A stretch of 64,000 bases of DNA, taken from the NCBI GenBank assembly GCA_005217565.1, contig SJCO01000003.1, forward strand, positions 310,001-374,000, given 5' to 3'. The notes under the pieces were generated by a model that was not told the origin of the DNA, ran no database searches, and was given only the letters and a program-made list of their open reading frames with translations. The position numbers and the translations under genes were made by a program. Positions 8,721 through 17,139 of the stretch are shown one piece after another. Source of the stretch: Puteibacter caeruleilacunae. GTDB lineage: Bacteria; Bacteroidota; Bacteroidia; Bacteroidales; Prolixibacteraceae. Position 1 is the stretch's first letter; each line of letters opens with the position of its first letter.

Positions 8721-9419
8721 ATGAAGAAAATACTATTCATCACATTACTATTTACAACGTTGTATTTCTCCAATTACGCACAACAATTCACAACAGAATC
8801 GGTACCAACAATTGAGGTAACTGGTAAAACGGAGAAGGAAATTACCCCAAATGAAATTTACCTTGAAATAACACTAAATGAACAACAGAACAAATCTAGC
8901 ATCGAATCACTGGAACGAAAAATGACAAGTATATTCCGTAAGCTTAAGATTGACATAGAGAAGGATCTAAAAGTACTTGACTTTATGAGCAATTTTAAAT
9001 CCTATGTGTTAAAACGAAAAGATGTCATTAAAACAAAAAAATATCAATTAATCGTTCATGAATCGGCGATGGTTGGTAAGGTATTTTATGAACTCGAGCA
9101 AGTTGGGATCGCAAATGTCGACCTTGTGAAAGTCGATCACTCTGATATGGATTCTTTTGAAAAAGCATTGAAAATTGAAGCAATTAAGAAAGCTCAGCAA
9201 CAAGCTAAATACCTGGTCGAGGCCCTGGATCAAACTCTTGGTTCTCCAGTATATATCCGCGACAATTATATATATCCAATAAACCAACCAAGGCGCATGT
9301 TACGAAAATCAGCGTTTGTTGGAGAAAGTATGATGATGGATGCAGGAGCTCCTAACATCGAATTTGAGAAGATTAAAATAACGGCTGAAGTTTTCGTCAA
9401 GTTTAAGATTGAGAATTAA
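8721..9419 (+). CDS. SIMPL (DUF541/YggE-like) domain exported protein
   Basis: The 232-residue protein starts with a signal peptide (cleavage after SNYAQ). The SIMPL fold follows: PTIEVTGKTEKEITPNEIYL near the N-terminus, a central region with VGIANVDLVKVDHS, a lysine-rich helix (ALKIEAIKKAQQQAKYL) and a closing strand ITAEVFVKFKIEN. SIMPL proteins are periplasmic or envelope proteins of ill-defined function; E. coli YggE is linked to oxidative stress. A degraded copy of its 5' half lies just upstream. A strong terminator follows 15 bases after the stop. Confidence 0.85.
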   Translation: MKKILFITLLFTTLYFSNYAQQFTTESVPTIEVTGKTEKEITPNEIYLEITLNEQQNKSSIESLERKMTSIFRKLKIDIEKDLKVLDFMSNFKSYVLKRKDVIKTKKYQLIVHESAMVGKVFYELEQVGIANVDLVKVDHSDMDSFEKALKIEAIKKAQQQAKYLVEALDQTLGSPVYIRDNYIYPINQPRRMLRKSAFVGESMMMDAGAPNIEFEKIKITAEVFVKFKIEN

Positions 9420-9434
9420 GGTAACGATCAAATA

Positions 9435-9477
9435 AAGGTCCGCTATCAGAACTTATAGTAATCTGATAGCGGACCTT
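9435..9477 (+). terminator. Terminator hairpin after the SIMPL gene
   Basis: A perfect 15-base stem (9435-9449 with 9463-9477) has a 13-base loop and lies between converging genes. The U-run is poor on both strands. Confidence 0.7.
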
Positions 9478-9534
9478 ATATCATTTATATCAACACACTG
9501 TCGGAACTCTCAACGCCAACAATTGTTATAAATC

Positions 9535-10635
9535 TTATTCTTGATTAATCACTCTTTGAAATACTTCCCAATGCTCATCTGTCATACGACCAGGAGTAAA
9601 TAGACAAATCCCTGCGGCACCATTATCGATAGATTGACGGATAGCATCTTCTAACTCCTCTGGTAGTAATCCATGATTTTCAGGATCTTTCTCATTGGCT
9701 TTGTTCTCCGGTTTAGGACAAATAAACAAACCACTATATAATGGTTTTGATCCATTCAATGCTTCTACTCCCTCTTTGCACATGGCTCCAATCCAAGGAG
9801 TACCTTCAAGGTAGAAGTCGTTATAATTCATTGGATAAACTGCATCCAAATTCCATTTTTCCCATTCTTGTCTTGCAATTTGCTTTGCATGTGCATAAGG
9901 ACCTGGAAAAACAGCTGCAGTAATCTTTTTGCCTTTCCCATGAACAACATCACTCAAACGGTTCACAAGATTCGTAATTAAAGCATAGCGAAACTGCCTC
10001 CATTCTTTTACTTGAGAAGGATCTTCAACACTTCGAATATCAATCCCGGTTTTTTCTTTAAAGTCTGCCACACATTTATCACAATAGCAATAATCAAACT
10101 GAGGATATTCTTTATCTTGCACTAATCCATATTTCTCCCATAATCCGCGAGCAAGAATCACATCTGGAAACCGAATAAAATCTAAATGAATACCATCAAC
10201 ATCTTCGACCTCTGCTACCGAACCATATAGATCCGCAAGAAATTCAAAAACTTCTTCTCTATTCGGACATAAAAACTGATAATGAGGAACGTAAGCTGGT
10301 TTATCAAATGCCGACTCTCCTTTACCATTAATAGCATACCATTCTGGTTTAAGCTTAGGATTTGTTCTTTGGATCATTGTCGGTATCCAAGTATGAAACT
10401 CCAATCCAACTTCTTTTGCCAGTTTTCCAACACGCTTATAGGTTGCCGGATTATGATCTCCGTGATACATCAATCCATCGATTCCCTTACCTTTTAAATC
10501 GGTAAAATTGGCGACAATCATACTATCTGTAGCCTTACCCGGTCCTCCTACCCAGGCATAACATTTAATCTTTTTTGGGGCATTACTACAAGAGCACATA
10601 ATGCTTAATAGCATTATCCAAATCAGTTTGTTCAT
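9535..10635 (-). CDS. Lipoprotein of the GHL10-like glycoside hydrolase family
   Basis: The 366-residue protein begins with a lipoprotein signal (lipobox-like cysteines in SIMCSCSN). The body looks like a TIM barrel with family hallmarks: GIDGLMYHGD, EFHTWIPTM, the near-catalytic strand DGIHLDFIRFPDV, a CYCDKC pair, and LDAVYPMNYND. The DGIHLDxIRxP motif is typical of the glycosylhydrolase-like GHL10 (DUF187) family, thought to act on cell-wall or dietary polysaccharides. The substrate is not determinable. It stands alone, convergent with the SIMPL gene. Confidence 0.78.
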   Translation of the reverse strand: MNKLIWIMLLSIMCSCSNAPKKIKCYAWVGGPGKATDSMIVANFTDLKGKGIDGLMYHGDHNPATYKRVGKLAKEVGLEFHTWIPTMIQRTNPKLKPEWYAINGKGESAFDKPAYVPHYQFLCPNREEVFEFLADLYGSVAEVEDVDGIHLDFIRFPDVILARGLWEKYGLVQDKEYPQFDYCYCDKCVADFKEKTGIDIRSVEDPSQVKEWRQFRYALITNLVNRLSDVVHGKGKKITAAVFPGPYAHAKQIARQEWEKWNLDAVYPMNYNDFYLEGTPWIGAMCKEGVEALNGSKPLYSGLFICPKPENKANEKDPENHGLLPEELEDAIRQSIDNGAAGICLFTPGRMTDEHWEVFQRVINQE

Positions 10636-10773
10636 TTTTTTTTACGGTTTTTGTGGTTAACAATTTGATTCGCTGAAGTTACACAAAAGTTATTATATTC
10701 CAGATTTTTAGATTATAAGATTTCTGGATATTCAAATGAGAGCTACATCGAAAAGTTTAATCACAGAAATACA

Positions 10774-11136
10774 TTAATCTTCAACGAAGAAATCTGTCTT
10801 TGCCGCCATAATAAAGTCATTTTTATGCAATCCTTTGATTTTGTGTGTCCACCAAAAGATTGTCAATTTACCCCATTCTACAATTAATAATGGATGATGG
10901 TCCTCCTCCTCTGCTAGCTCACCGATTTCGTTAGCCAACTTCATCGCTTTCTCAAAATCCCTAACGATAACAATTCGACGAAGCTTCTCAACTCCTTCGT
11001 CATCAACAATATCCCATGCTGGCAGTTGGGCCAATAATTTTCTTGCCTCTGTGCCTGATATCATTGGGGCACCTATATGGCAAACTTCACACGACTTCTC
11101 TCTTAACTCTGTCATTACGTCATTTTTTTTGTACAT
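10774..11136 (-). CDS. 4a-hydroxytetrahydrobiopterin dehydratase (pterin carbinolamine dehydratase)
   Basis: The protein is 120 residues; initiation at the internal methionine (residue 8, MTELREKSC) would give the usual length. The family signature is clear: EEDHHPLLIVEW, then TIFWWTHKIKGLHKNDF, including the two active-site histidines and the later TH pair. The enzyme dehydrates 4a-hydroxytetrahydrobiopterin, recycling the cofactor of aromatic amino acid hydroxylases. No hydroxylase gene is in the window. The N-terminal CEVCH cysteines are seen in bacterial members. Confidence 0.9.
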   Translation of the reverse strand: MYKKNDVMTELREKSCEVCHIGAPMISGTEARKLLAQLPAWDIVDDEGVEKLRRIVIVRDFEKAMKLANEIGELAEEEDHHPLLIVEWGKLTIFWWTHKIKGLHKNDFIMAAKTDFFVED

Positions 11137-11233
11137 ACCTTTCTAATGAATACGGCAAGACAAATAAAAAGTTGACCATTAATGTACTTGACAAAACCAC
11201 ATGTCTGATAATCGAAAAATACCCCAAAAAAAA

Positions 11234-11262
11234 GTGCCTTACTCCATACGGATGTAAGACAC
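11234..11262 (-). terminator. Terminator of the Ni-SOD gene
   Basis: Nine-base arms (11234-11242 with 11254-11262, one mismatch) are followed on the minus strand by a run of eight U residues, as expected for an intrinsic terminator downstream of the gene ending at 11290. Confidence 0.7.
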
Positions 11263-11289
11263 TGTGATTATCCTCATAGCACTTTCGGA

Positions 11290-11766
11290 TCAATGTTTAT
11301 GTTTATGGCCTTTGCCAAAATATAAATGAGAAAAATCGTGTAACACTTTACGCATTTTCTCAATATAAACTAAATCTGTTGTTTGTTTTGCCTTCATTGC
11401 GTAAACACACAATTCGTGTAACTTTGCCAACAACTTTTGATTTTTTGCTTTCACAGCAGAATCATCAGTTAGTTTGATCCGCTGAAACATAAAATACTGT
11501 GTTGCAATCTCCTGAATTTTCTTTGCGTGTTCCTCTTTATTGCTTACCCATCTCACCAGTTGATTATAATCAACAGTTTTCTCTACGGACAATTCAGAAA
11601 TTTGTTTCATGCTTTTCTCTATTGTACCAATATGTTCTGCTATTAAAGCAACTCTAACTGAATCACCATATATTCCACAAGGAATTTCACAATGTGCAAA
11701 ACTACTGTTATTCAAACCAATAACGGAAAGTACTATTATAACCAATCCAATTCCTAACTTTCTCAT
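11290..11766 (-). CDS. sodN: Nickel superoxide dismutase with Sec signal peptide
   Basis: After a 24-residue signal peptide (ending NNSSFA) the predicted mature protein starts HCEIPCGIY. This is the nickel hook of Ni-SOD: His1, Cys2 and Cys6, with the conserved Pro5, Gly7 and Tyr9. The remaining roughly 130 residues form the four-helix bundle of the family (IAEHIGTIEKSM, NKEEHAKKIQEIATQYF, DLVYIEKMRKVLHDFSHLYF). Known SodN enzymes need their N-terminus exposed by proteolysis, often by the SodX peptidase. Here signal peptidase could do it, and no sodX is nearby. The C-terminus GKGHKHKH is His/Lys-rich. It would disproportionate superoxide in the periplasm. Confidence 0.9.
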   Translation of the reverse strand: MRKLGIGLVIIVLSVIGLNNSSFAHCEIPCGIYGDSVRVALIAEHIGTIEKSMKQISELSVEKTVDYNQLVRWVSNKEEHAKKIQEIATQYFMFQRIKLTDDSAVKAKNQKLLAKLHELCVYAMKAKQTTDLVYIEKMRKVLHDFSHLYFGKGHKHKH

Positions 11767-11954
11767 ATCTCATTATTTTTAAATTTTCTAAATACCTTAT
11801 ACCAAATAAATGTTTCATCACAACATGCCAAACTAGCAATTCATTTTTGCATTAATGCAAAATCAACACCTAATAAAGTCAAGGTTGTCTAAGAAAACAT
11901 TTGATCCAGTTTCAGAAAACAATAACAATGATTATAGAAAAAAGTTGAAAAAAA

Positions 11955-11975
11955 ATCCCCGGAAATTCCGGGGAT
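11955..11975 (-). terminator. Terminator of the cytosine permease operon
   Basis: A ten-base perfect stem (11955-11964 with 11966-11975) is followed on the minus strand by a U-rich tract. It lies 6 bases past the permease stop codon. Confidence 0.8.
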
Positions 11976-11981
11976 ATCATA

Positions 11982-13214
11982 TCATCGTTTAATTACGTAT
12001 TTTTCAAGAATGTAGTAAACAAGTATAGCACTTATCACACTATTTACAGGTGCAATACCTGGAATAAACTTAGCAGCTAAAACTCCCGCCCCCCAAGCGG
12101 CAATTGCGGTCCAACGAACCACATCAAAACTCGTTGCATCCAAAGTTTTATACGAACCTTTTCTAATAAGGTAATAGTCTGCAATCAAAACACCTCCAAT
12201 AGAAGGAAGCATTGTATTTAGGAACGACAACCAACTAACAAAGTTATTATATAAATACAATGCAAGAATGGTTCCTAAAATACCGTTAAAAATCACAATT
12301 CCTTTCTTTGGAAGTTTGGTGATATTTGAGAATCCTAGTCCCGATGCATAAAGCGCATTATCATTGGTAGTCCAAATATTCAATCCAAGAATGATCATTG
12401 CCCACACAATCATACCTTGTTGCAACAAAACATCTGATATGTCAGCCTGCTGATAAAATGCAGCACCAACAGCACCGAAGATAAACATCAAACTATTACC
12501 AAGGAAGAAAGCAATGATAGTCGTCCATACAGCCACCTTACTATTTTTTGAGAAACGAGTAAAGTCAGGTGTTAAAGTTCCTCCACTAATAAATGAGGCA
12601 ACACAAATACCAATGGCAGTAAATAGTGTCATTGGATTTTCTGGAATAATTTGAAACCATGCTTCCAATCCGCCATTATTGGTAAAAGCATTATTTACCG
12701 ATGTAAGTCCGAGAACCGTAATTGCAGGTACAGCAACAAAACTCAAAACAGTTAATGCTTTAATACCGAACCATGCAGTAAAGGTCATAATCACACCGGC
12801 AACAGCAATAATAAGGTTAATATCCCAACCTGTTGCCTTTTGTACTGGTAACGCAAACATTGCAACACCAACACCAAACCACCCCACCTGGGTTATTCCC
12901 AACAAAAATGAAGGAAGGAATGATCCCTTTTCACCAAAAGAATAACGTGCCAATAAGTGAGTTGACAGTCCTGTGCGAGATGCAATAAAAGCCAATAATC
13001 CAGTATACAATCCAAGGATTAGGTTTCCAGCTAAAACAGCCATTATAAAACGAGAAGCTGTTAGTCCGGCCCCTAAAGTGCCTCCTGACCACATACTTGC
13101 TGAGAAAAAAGTAAATCCCAACATCACTACCAACATAGACCAAAATCCCTTCTTACTGGAATCTGCTACATGACTTAAGGCAAAATCAATATCCTTATAT
13201 TTTTTCGTACTCAT
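11982..13214 (-). CDS. codB: Cytosine permease-like NCS1 transporter
   Basis: The 410-residue protein has about twelve membrane helices. NCS1/CodB features include FSASMWSGGTLGAGL in helix 1, STHLLARYSFGEKG after helix 2, GWFGVGVAMFA, SGGTLTPDFTRFSKN and NDNALYASGLGFSNI, all characteristic of CodB-type cytosine permeases. It would import cytosine or a related nucleobase with a cation. It follows the phosphoribosyltransferase-like gene by 29 bases, so the two are probably one transcript for nucleobase salvage. Confidence 0.88.
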   Translation of the reverse strand: MSTKKYKDIDFALSHVADSSKKGFWSMLVVMLGFTFFSASMWSGGTLGAGLTASRFIMAVLAGNLILGLYTGLLAFIASRTGLSTHLLARYSFGEKGSFLPSFLLGITQVGWFGVGVAMFALPVQKATGWDINLIIAVAGVIMTFTAWFGIKALTVLSFVAVPAITVLGLTSVNNAFTNNGGLEAWFQIIPENPMTLFTAIGICVASFISGGTLTPDFTRFSKNSKVAVWTTIIAFFLGNSLMFIFGAVGAAFYQQADISDVLLQQGMIVWAMIILGLNIWTTNDNALYASGLGFSNITKLPKKGIVIFNGILGTILALYLYNNFVSWLSFLNTMLPSIGGVLIADYYLIRKGSYKTLDATSFDVVRWTAIAAWGAGVLAAKFIPGIAPVNSVISAILVYYILEKYVIKR

Positions 13215-13243
13215 TGCTAGAAAAGTATATTAGTTAGTATCAA

Positions 13244-14230
13244 TTAGTTCTCGGTAAATTCTTCAACCATTTTATTTGAAATCTCCTCCAGATTGACATT
13301 TCCAAAACGAGAAGAATCAACATCTGGGAAGCGTTCCTGAAGTAACTCTTCATATGTCATTCCTTTCTCTGCTAATTCCACATTTTGTTGCCAGTAATGC
13401 TGAACATCATTTATATACTCAGGTAACCAAAAAGCTCTTGATCCTGCGTCATAAATCACACATCGCTCAATTGGATAGGTAGGATCTTCATATTGCGACT
13501 CAATAAACTCTGGCGCCATCAATGCATCTCGTCGAACCAAATCTGTTCCTGTCAACTTAATCGATAAGTCAGTATCTGGTGAAGGGACACCAAAACGTCC
13601 TTCTATATAGCATAAGGTAGTAGATTCATATTCAGGAAATTTACGTCTACACAACTGATCTACATCTTCTAATATTTGCTCTGTCACAGGACCACCAATG
13701 GTAAAAAACAAAATAGACTTCAAATGAGTATTATTAATTTCAGCTTGGTCTATCAGAGCTTTCAATCCATGCTTAAGACTCGTTCCTGTTGCTACCACAT
13801 CACCAATAACAATCTGAGTTACATCAGGCATATAAACCTTTTTGTACGCACTTTCAATGATATGCCAATCTTCAGAATCTTTGCTAACCCTGGCACGCTG
13901 TGCACTAATAAAAGAAGAACCATGTCGATTCCAATTGAAAGCCTCCCCTATTGCTTCTCGCAATCCGAAGTTCAATCCACCTCTCAAGATATTAAAAACA
14001 ATTGTTTCCTTCTCCTCCAGAGCAATCTCTTTCTGCTCTTGCAGCATCTGCATTACATTACCACAAGCCTTCTGTAATTTATTGGTGTAATCAATCCCCA
14101 TCACTCTAGGATCATTACAGATTGCTCTACTCTCTTCTGATGAAATAATAAACCGGTTTACTTTAGTTTTCTTACCATCTTCAACTCGATAGATGGCACA
14201 CCGATTGTCTTTTGCTATTTTATTCAGCAT
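13244..14230 (-). CDS. Phosphoribosyltransferase-like protein (type I PRTase fold)
   Basis: The 328-residue protein contains a type I PRTase core: an early RGGL (FNILRGGLNFGLREA) and the PRPP-binding loop IVIGDVVATGTSLKHGL near residues 140-156. The loop normally begins with two acidic residues; here it reads GD, so one is replaced by glycine. The C-terminal hundred residues (LLQERFPDVDSSRFGN and before) are not recognisable. Pairing with a cytosine permease suggests pyrimidine or other base salvage, but length and loop differ from standard Upp. The substrate is unknown. Confidence 0.72.
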   Translation of the reverse strand: MLNKIAKDNRCAIYRVEDGKKTKVNRFIISSEESRAICNDPRVMGIDYTNKLQKACGNVMQMLQEQKEIALEEKETIVFNILRGGLNFGLREAIGEAFNWNRHGSSFISAQRARVSKDSEDWHIIESAYKKVYMPDVTQIVIGDVVATGTSLKHGLKALIDQAEINNTHLKSILFFTIGGPVTEQILEDVDQLCRRKFPEYESTTLCYIEGRFGVPSPDTDLSIKLTGTDLVRRDALMAPEFIESQYEDPTYPIERCVIYDAGSRAFWLPEYINDVQHYWQQNVELAEKGMTYEELLQERFPDVDSSRFGNVNLEEISNKMVEEFTEN

Positions 14231-14733
14231 ATACTGTTACTAGAAATTTGAATGTTATTAGATAAACGGAAAGTCGATTGAATTTGAGCCTTGTTATAAC
14301 AGCCTCTGTTCTAATAAGAAATCTCCTCATTCCGAATAACCGTCAGTTCACATATTCGGAAATGCAAATTAGCATCTTATTAATGGATTCTCGAAATAAA
14401 TTGTACTATTTTCACAATGGGCAAGCTATTTTAAATTTAATCAAAATAATTTAGTTCCGATAACGCCACAATGTTGCAGGTTTAAAGTTCCAGCTTGGCT
14501 AACGCCTCGCAGTTTCAGGTTGTACGATAATGTTACTGTAGTGGGAATTTTCCATAGAAGATTCAATATGCTTGTTAATGTTCAAAGCACCAGCTCCTGG
14601 CATCCGAATTGACCTCATGAAAATACCCGTTCACAATCATTAACATTCCATTAACCACAATCAACCATCTATTAACCATGTATTTCAATAATATAATCTA
14701 CATTTGTTGTGTTAACTATAAAGACCCTTAAAA
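14231..14733. other. 503-bp intergenic region
   Basis: This is the upstream region for both the leftward PRTase gene and the rightward small peptide. I see no open frame of note. The right end carries phased ATTAACCA-like repeats and a TAnnTTTG box (listed separately). A stretch around 14465-14535 is less AT-rich than its surroundings and may be debris of a lost gene. Confidence 0.5.
14639..14706 (+). promoter_or_regulatory. Phased ATTAACCA-like repeats upstream of a TAcaTTTG -7 box
   Basis: ATTAACat (14639), ATTAACCA (14650), ATcAACCA (14660) and ATTAACCA (14671) are spaced 11, 10 and 11 bases, one helical turn each. They lie just upstream of TAcaTTTG at 14699-14706. No clear -33 TTG is present, which is compatible with an activator-dependent promoter. 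The small gene at 14734 starts 27 bases after the -7 box. Confidence 0.5.
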
Positions 14734-14868
14734 ATGAGAACGATATTTTTTATTGGCTGCCTGGTTGCCTCACTTATGCTAGGCTCCTCAAATTATTCAA
14801 AGGATGAATTATCAAAGAATAAAGATAATCAGGAACAAACAAAACCAACATGTTCAGAAGTTAGTTAA
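14734..14868 (+). CDS. Small exported or membrane peptide (44 aa), unknown
   Basis: A 44-codon frame begins MRTIFFIGCLVASLML, a clear hydrophobic signal sequence. A short, very polar tail rich in Lys, Asn, Asp and Gln with one Cys (PTCSEVS) follows. I do not recognise it. Support comes from the signal-like N-terminus and its position 27 bases after a good -7 promoter box and a phased repeat array. With GCLVASLMLGSS it could also be a badly conserved lipoprotein leader. It could be spurious. Confidence 0.45.
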   Translation: MRTIFFIGCLVASLMLGSSNYSKDELSKNKDNQEQTKPTCSEVS

Positions 14869-14913
14869 GCTCCATTTAATAATGGAATGCTTTACTCGTT
14901 AATCTTTTCTTTG

Positions 14914-14921
14914 TACATTTG
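14914..14921 (+). promoter_or_regulatory. -7 promoter box for the BatA-like gene
   Basis: TAcaTTTG at 14914-14921 lies 27 bases before the ATG at 14949. I see no convincing -33 TTG at the right distance, so this is a partial match. Confidence 0.35.
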
Positions 14922-14948
14922 GTCCACATAACCCAATTTACTTGAAGC

Positions 14949-17018
14949 ATGCAATTTTTACATCCTTCTTTCTTGTGGGCCTTAACGTTGACATTAATTC
15001 CCATCATAATACATTTTCTGGCATTCAGAAGATATAAAACTGTATACTTCAGTAATGTTAGATTTTTGCAATACATCAAACGCGAAAATCAACGCCAGTC
15101 AAGATTAAAACAGCTACTTATTCTTCTTTGCAGAATTCTTGCAATTAGCTTCATTGTATTGGCATTTGCCCGACCATTCATCCCAGGAAAACTGAATAAT
15201 AATGCATCTTCTCAAATCATAGGTATCTATTTAGACAATAGCTTTTCCATGCAATTAGCATCAGAAAATGGAACCAGTCTTGAAGAAGCGAGGCAAAAAG
15301 TTGTATCCTTGATTGATGCTAGTTCAGACGAAAGTCAGTTTATTATTTGTTCTAATAATAACTTTAACTCCAACAGGGGTGTCCTCAACAAACAAGAGGC
15401 ATTGCAACAAGTCAGCACTATCAATAGTTGCCCTTATACCCAAACAATTAATAGTGCTATAAATAATATAAAAGATAATATTCCTGAGAAGTATGTTTCG
15501 ACACCTAAAAACCTTTTCATCTTCTCTGATTTTCAAAAGAACACCTTCAGCAAATCATCAATCAACAATGATTCGCTAACGCATATCACATTAGTACCTG
15601 TCAACATAAACACCAGTCATAACCTTGTAATCGACACATGTTGGTTTGACTCACCAACGAGAAAAATGGGAGTCAAAGAGGAGTTATTTGTACGAATAAT
15701 TAACCATTCAAAGGATACTTATAAAGACCTCCCATTACAGTTACACATTAACGATACTCTAAGAGTAAAGCACCCCATTACATTATTACCCGACACAACT
15801 ATGGAGGTGTCATTAAAATTTAAAAACTTATCATCTGGAAATCAATTTTTAAAGGTTTCCATTGCAGATTATCCTGTCACATTCGACAATAACTATTATT
15901 TGGCCTTTCATGTTAAAGATAAATTACAGACATTAATTATTGCCGATAAAACAAAACTTGATCACACAAAAAAAGGGTATTATTTCCTTGAGACCTTATT
16001 CAATCGCGATGAAACAATACAGGCAAAAACTGTAGCGGTTAATCAGGTTCCCTACGGACAATTATCCAATTACAATACGATATTCATCACAAACTGTCAT
16101 TCCCTGAGTTCAGGATTAATCAATGAATTACAAACATTTGTAAACGATGGTGGAAGTCTGGTTTTATTTCCGTCACCCAAAGGAGATATTGCCAACTATA
16201 ATGACCTATTAAATACATTACAAGTAAGTAGAATTGCTACAGAGAACAAGCAAAAACTACAATTGGCTAATATCAACTACAAAGGGAAACTCTTTGAGAA
16301 TGTATTCACGGAAGAAATTAAAAATGTTAAACTTCCAACCATAAATTCATCAATCAGATATTACGACCAGTCTCAGTACCCTACAGAAACACTATTACAG
16401 TATACTAATCAATCTCCTGCTTTTATGGTAGCAGCCCTTCCTAAAGGGAAAGTTTATTTAAGCACATTTCCACTAGATGAGGAATATGGCAACTTTGCGA
16501 AGCATATTCTGTTTGTTCCAATAATCTACAATATTGTATTGAACAGTAGTGAAAATCAGATAATCTGCTATCAGCTAAAACAGAACAACAGCATTACATT
16601 CACTCCTGATAAAGAGAAAACAAACATCAACGACTTAAGACTAAAATCCTTGTCTGGCGAGCTTGAAGTCAGACCTCAAATTAGAATCTTACCCGGCAAT
16701 GAGGTGAAACTTGATTTTATAAATCAACCGGATGCTGATGGAACATATCTCCTAAAGACAGAACAACAAGATGTGACTCCAATAGCTTTCAACTATTCCC
16801 GTGAAGAGTCAACACCCGAGTTATTATCTTCAAGCGAAATAACGTCACTTTTGCAAAAACAACAGACAATCAATGTCGATTTAATGACAGGGTCACTACA
16901 AAGTTTTAAAGAGCAGGTTACGTCAATGAATAATAGTTTGGCCCTTTGGAAATTCTTATTAATTTTTGCGTTGATCATGTTATGTTGTGAGGCCGCACTT
17001 ATTCGTTTTTGGAAATAA
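14949..17018 (+). CDS. BatA-domain / VWA-like membrane protein
   Basis: The 689-residue protein opens with the aerotolerance regulator (BatA) N-terminal signature: FLHPSFLWALTLTLIPIIIHF, then RRYKTVYFSNVRFLQYI and a second membrane helix before ARPFIPG. A von Willebrand A-like segment follows (IGIYLDNSFSMQLAS, DNSFS in place of the usual DxSxS). A long periplasmic beta-rich region comes next, and a final membrane helix (LALWKFLLIFALIMLCCEAALI) closes it. Such proteins occur in Bacteroidota alongside MoxR/Bat genes, but none is adjacent here. The biochemical function is unknown. Confidence 0.82.
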   Translation: MQFLHPSFLWALTLTLIPIIIHFLAFRRYKTVYFSNVRFLQYIKRENQRQSRLKQLLILLCRILAISFIVLAFARPFIPGKLNNNASSQIIGIYLDNSFSMQLASENGTSLEEARQKVVSLIDASSDESQFIICSNNNFNSNRGVLNKQEALQQVSTINSCPYTQTINSAINNIKDNIPEKYVSTPKNLFIFSDFQKNTFSKSSINNDSLTHITLVPVNINTSHNLVIDTCWFDSPTRKMGVKEELFVRIINHSKDTYKDLPLQLHINDTLRVKHPITLLPDTTMEVSLKFKNLSSGNQFLKVSIADYPVTFDNNYYLAFHVKDKLQTLIIADKTKLDHTKKGYYFLETLFNRDETIQAKTVAVNQVPYGQLSNYNTIFITNCHSLSSGLINELQTFVNDGGSLVLFPSPKGDIANYNDLLNTLQVSRIATENKQKLQLANINYKGKLFENVFTEEIKNVKLPTINSSIRYYDQSQYPTETLLQYTNQSPAFMVAALPKGKVYLSTFPLDEEYGNFAKHILFVPIIYNIVLNSSENQIICYQLKQNNSITFTPDKEKTNINDLRLKSLSGELEVRPQIRILPGNEVKLDFINQPDADGTYLLKTEQQDVTPIAFNYSREESTPELLSSSEITSLLQKQQTINVDLMTGSLQSFKEQVTSMNNSLALWKFLLIFALIMLCCEAALIRFWK

Positions 17019-17139
17019 AACAAGGACTTAACTAGTCTATTTACCATATTCTTAAACACCTTATTTTATTTTGTTTTCCATCTAATTATCATTAATTCTG
17101 TGGCAATACAATGATTCTATTCATCCTTTAAATTAAAAA

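Noticed and set aside
13676-14090. 133- and 82-codon plus-strand frames
   Set aside because: Both lie antisense within the phosphoribosyltransferase gene and have no plausible protein features.
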